A stretch of 64,000 nt of DNA. Source: Oscillospiraceae bacterium. GTDB lineage: Bacteria; Bacillota; Clostridia; TANB77; CAG-508. The notes beneath the pieces are model-generated. The model saw nothing but the letters and a program-made list of their open reading frames with translations, did no database searches and was not told the origin of the DNA. Below, piece after piece: positions 63,944-64,000 of this stretch; position 1 is the stretch's first letter; every line of letters begins with the position of its first letter. Made by a program: the position numbers and the translations under genes. Location: positions 1 to 64,000 of the forward strand of contig WRFS01000006.1 of the NCBI GenBank assembly GCA_009778695.1. Direction: 5' to 3'.

Positions 63944-64000
63944 ATGATAAATATACTCTTTTATTCAAATACAATATACAGAGGCGGTACAGAACTTGCT
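63944..64000 (+). CDS. Start of a probable GT4-type glycosyltransferase (partial)
   Basis: Nineteen codons are visible (MINILFYSNTIYRGGTELA) before the window ends. The phrase ILFYSNTIYRGGTE is like the N-terminal nucleotide-binding loop of GT4 glycosyltransferases. A GGAGGG site lies 7 nt before the ATG. It follows the GT-A-like gene by 48 nt. Confidence 0.5.
   Translation, partial: MINILFYSNTIYRGGTELA

Overview
The window looks like a chromosome segment of a low-GC (roughly 30% by eye), anaerobic, Gram-positive Clostridia-type bacterium. The reasons are consistent AGGAGG-type ribosome binding sites, use of ATG, GTG and TTG starts, a rubrerythrin, sporulation-type cell-wall genes (spoVD and spoVE-like), a meso-diaminopimelate-type MurE (DNPR motif), the MEP isoprenoid enzyme Dxs, a sortase with an LPxTG substrate, and cohesin/dockerin proteins. 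I cannot name the species; an uncultured gut lineage would fit.

Layout. 0.2-6.9 kb: a secreted putative clan-CD protease, a small membrane protein, a CBM25-like protein, acyl-ACP thioesterase, nth, murI, rubrerythrin. 7-15.7 kb: a cell-wall cluster, spoVD, M23 peptidase, murE, mraY, spoVE-like, murG, with murF and murD absent from their usual places. 15.8-16.8 kb: a DUF3791/DUF3990 toxin-antitoxin-like trio whose ADP-ribosyltransferase-like member has an in-frame stop. 16.9-22.3 kb: a three-cohesin scaffoldin-like protein convergent with a dockerin-bearing papain-type protease. 22.6-28.0 kb: str operon (rpsL, rpsG, fusA, a heptad-repeat protein, tuf). 28.3-46.5 kb: two orphans, dxs, a probable diversity-generating-retroelement (DGR) target protein, folD, DedA, HtrA-like protease, comM, dprA, yraN, exoIII, tyrS, LCP protein, D,D-carboxypeptidase, comEA, SDR. 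46.6-53.5 kb: a defence island with a broken dinD-like gene, a RloC/PrrC-like ATPase, an AlwI-type restriction enzyme and a fused double adenine methyltransferase. 53.7-64 kb: tRNA-Thr, nitronate monooxygenase, nitroreductase, ychF, mini LPxTG protein plus frameshifted sortase, acyl-CoA synthetase, dut, LD-carboxypeptidase, carD, and two glycosyltransferase-like genes, the last cut by the window end.

The most unusual feature is a family of about 130-180 bp palindromic elements (called P1 here): nine intact copies, one truncated composite and one half copy. Each has a conserved core of about 50 nt between two long arms. The arm sequence differs from locus to locus but remains complementary to its partner. 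One copy has a clear 8-9 bp flanking duplication in a dprA-yraN junction, so P1 behaves like a non-autonomous mobile element. Other strong observations are the DGR-like variable C-terminus at 33.5 kb, the restriction/anticodon-nuclease-like island, and four separate single-base frameshifts (spoVE-like gene, C1 protease, yraN, sortase). These may be real decay or assembly error. All functional calls rest on motifs read by eye; no database search was run.
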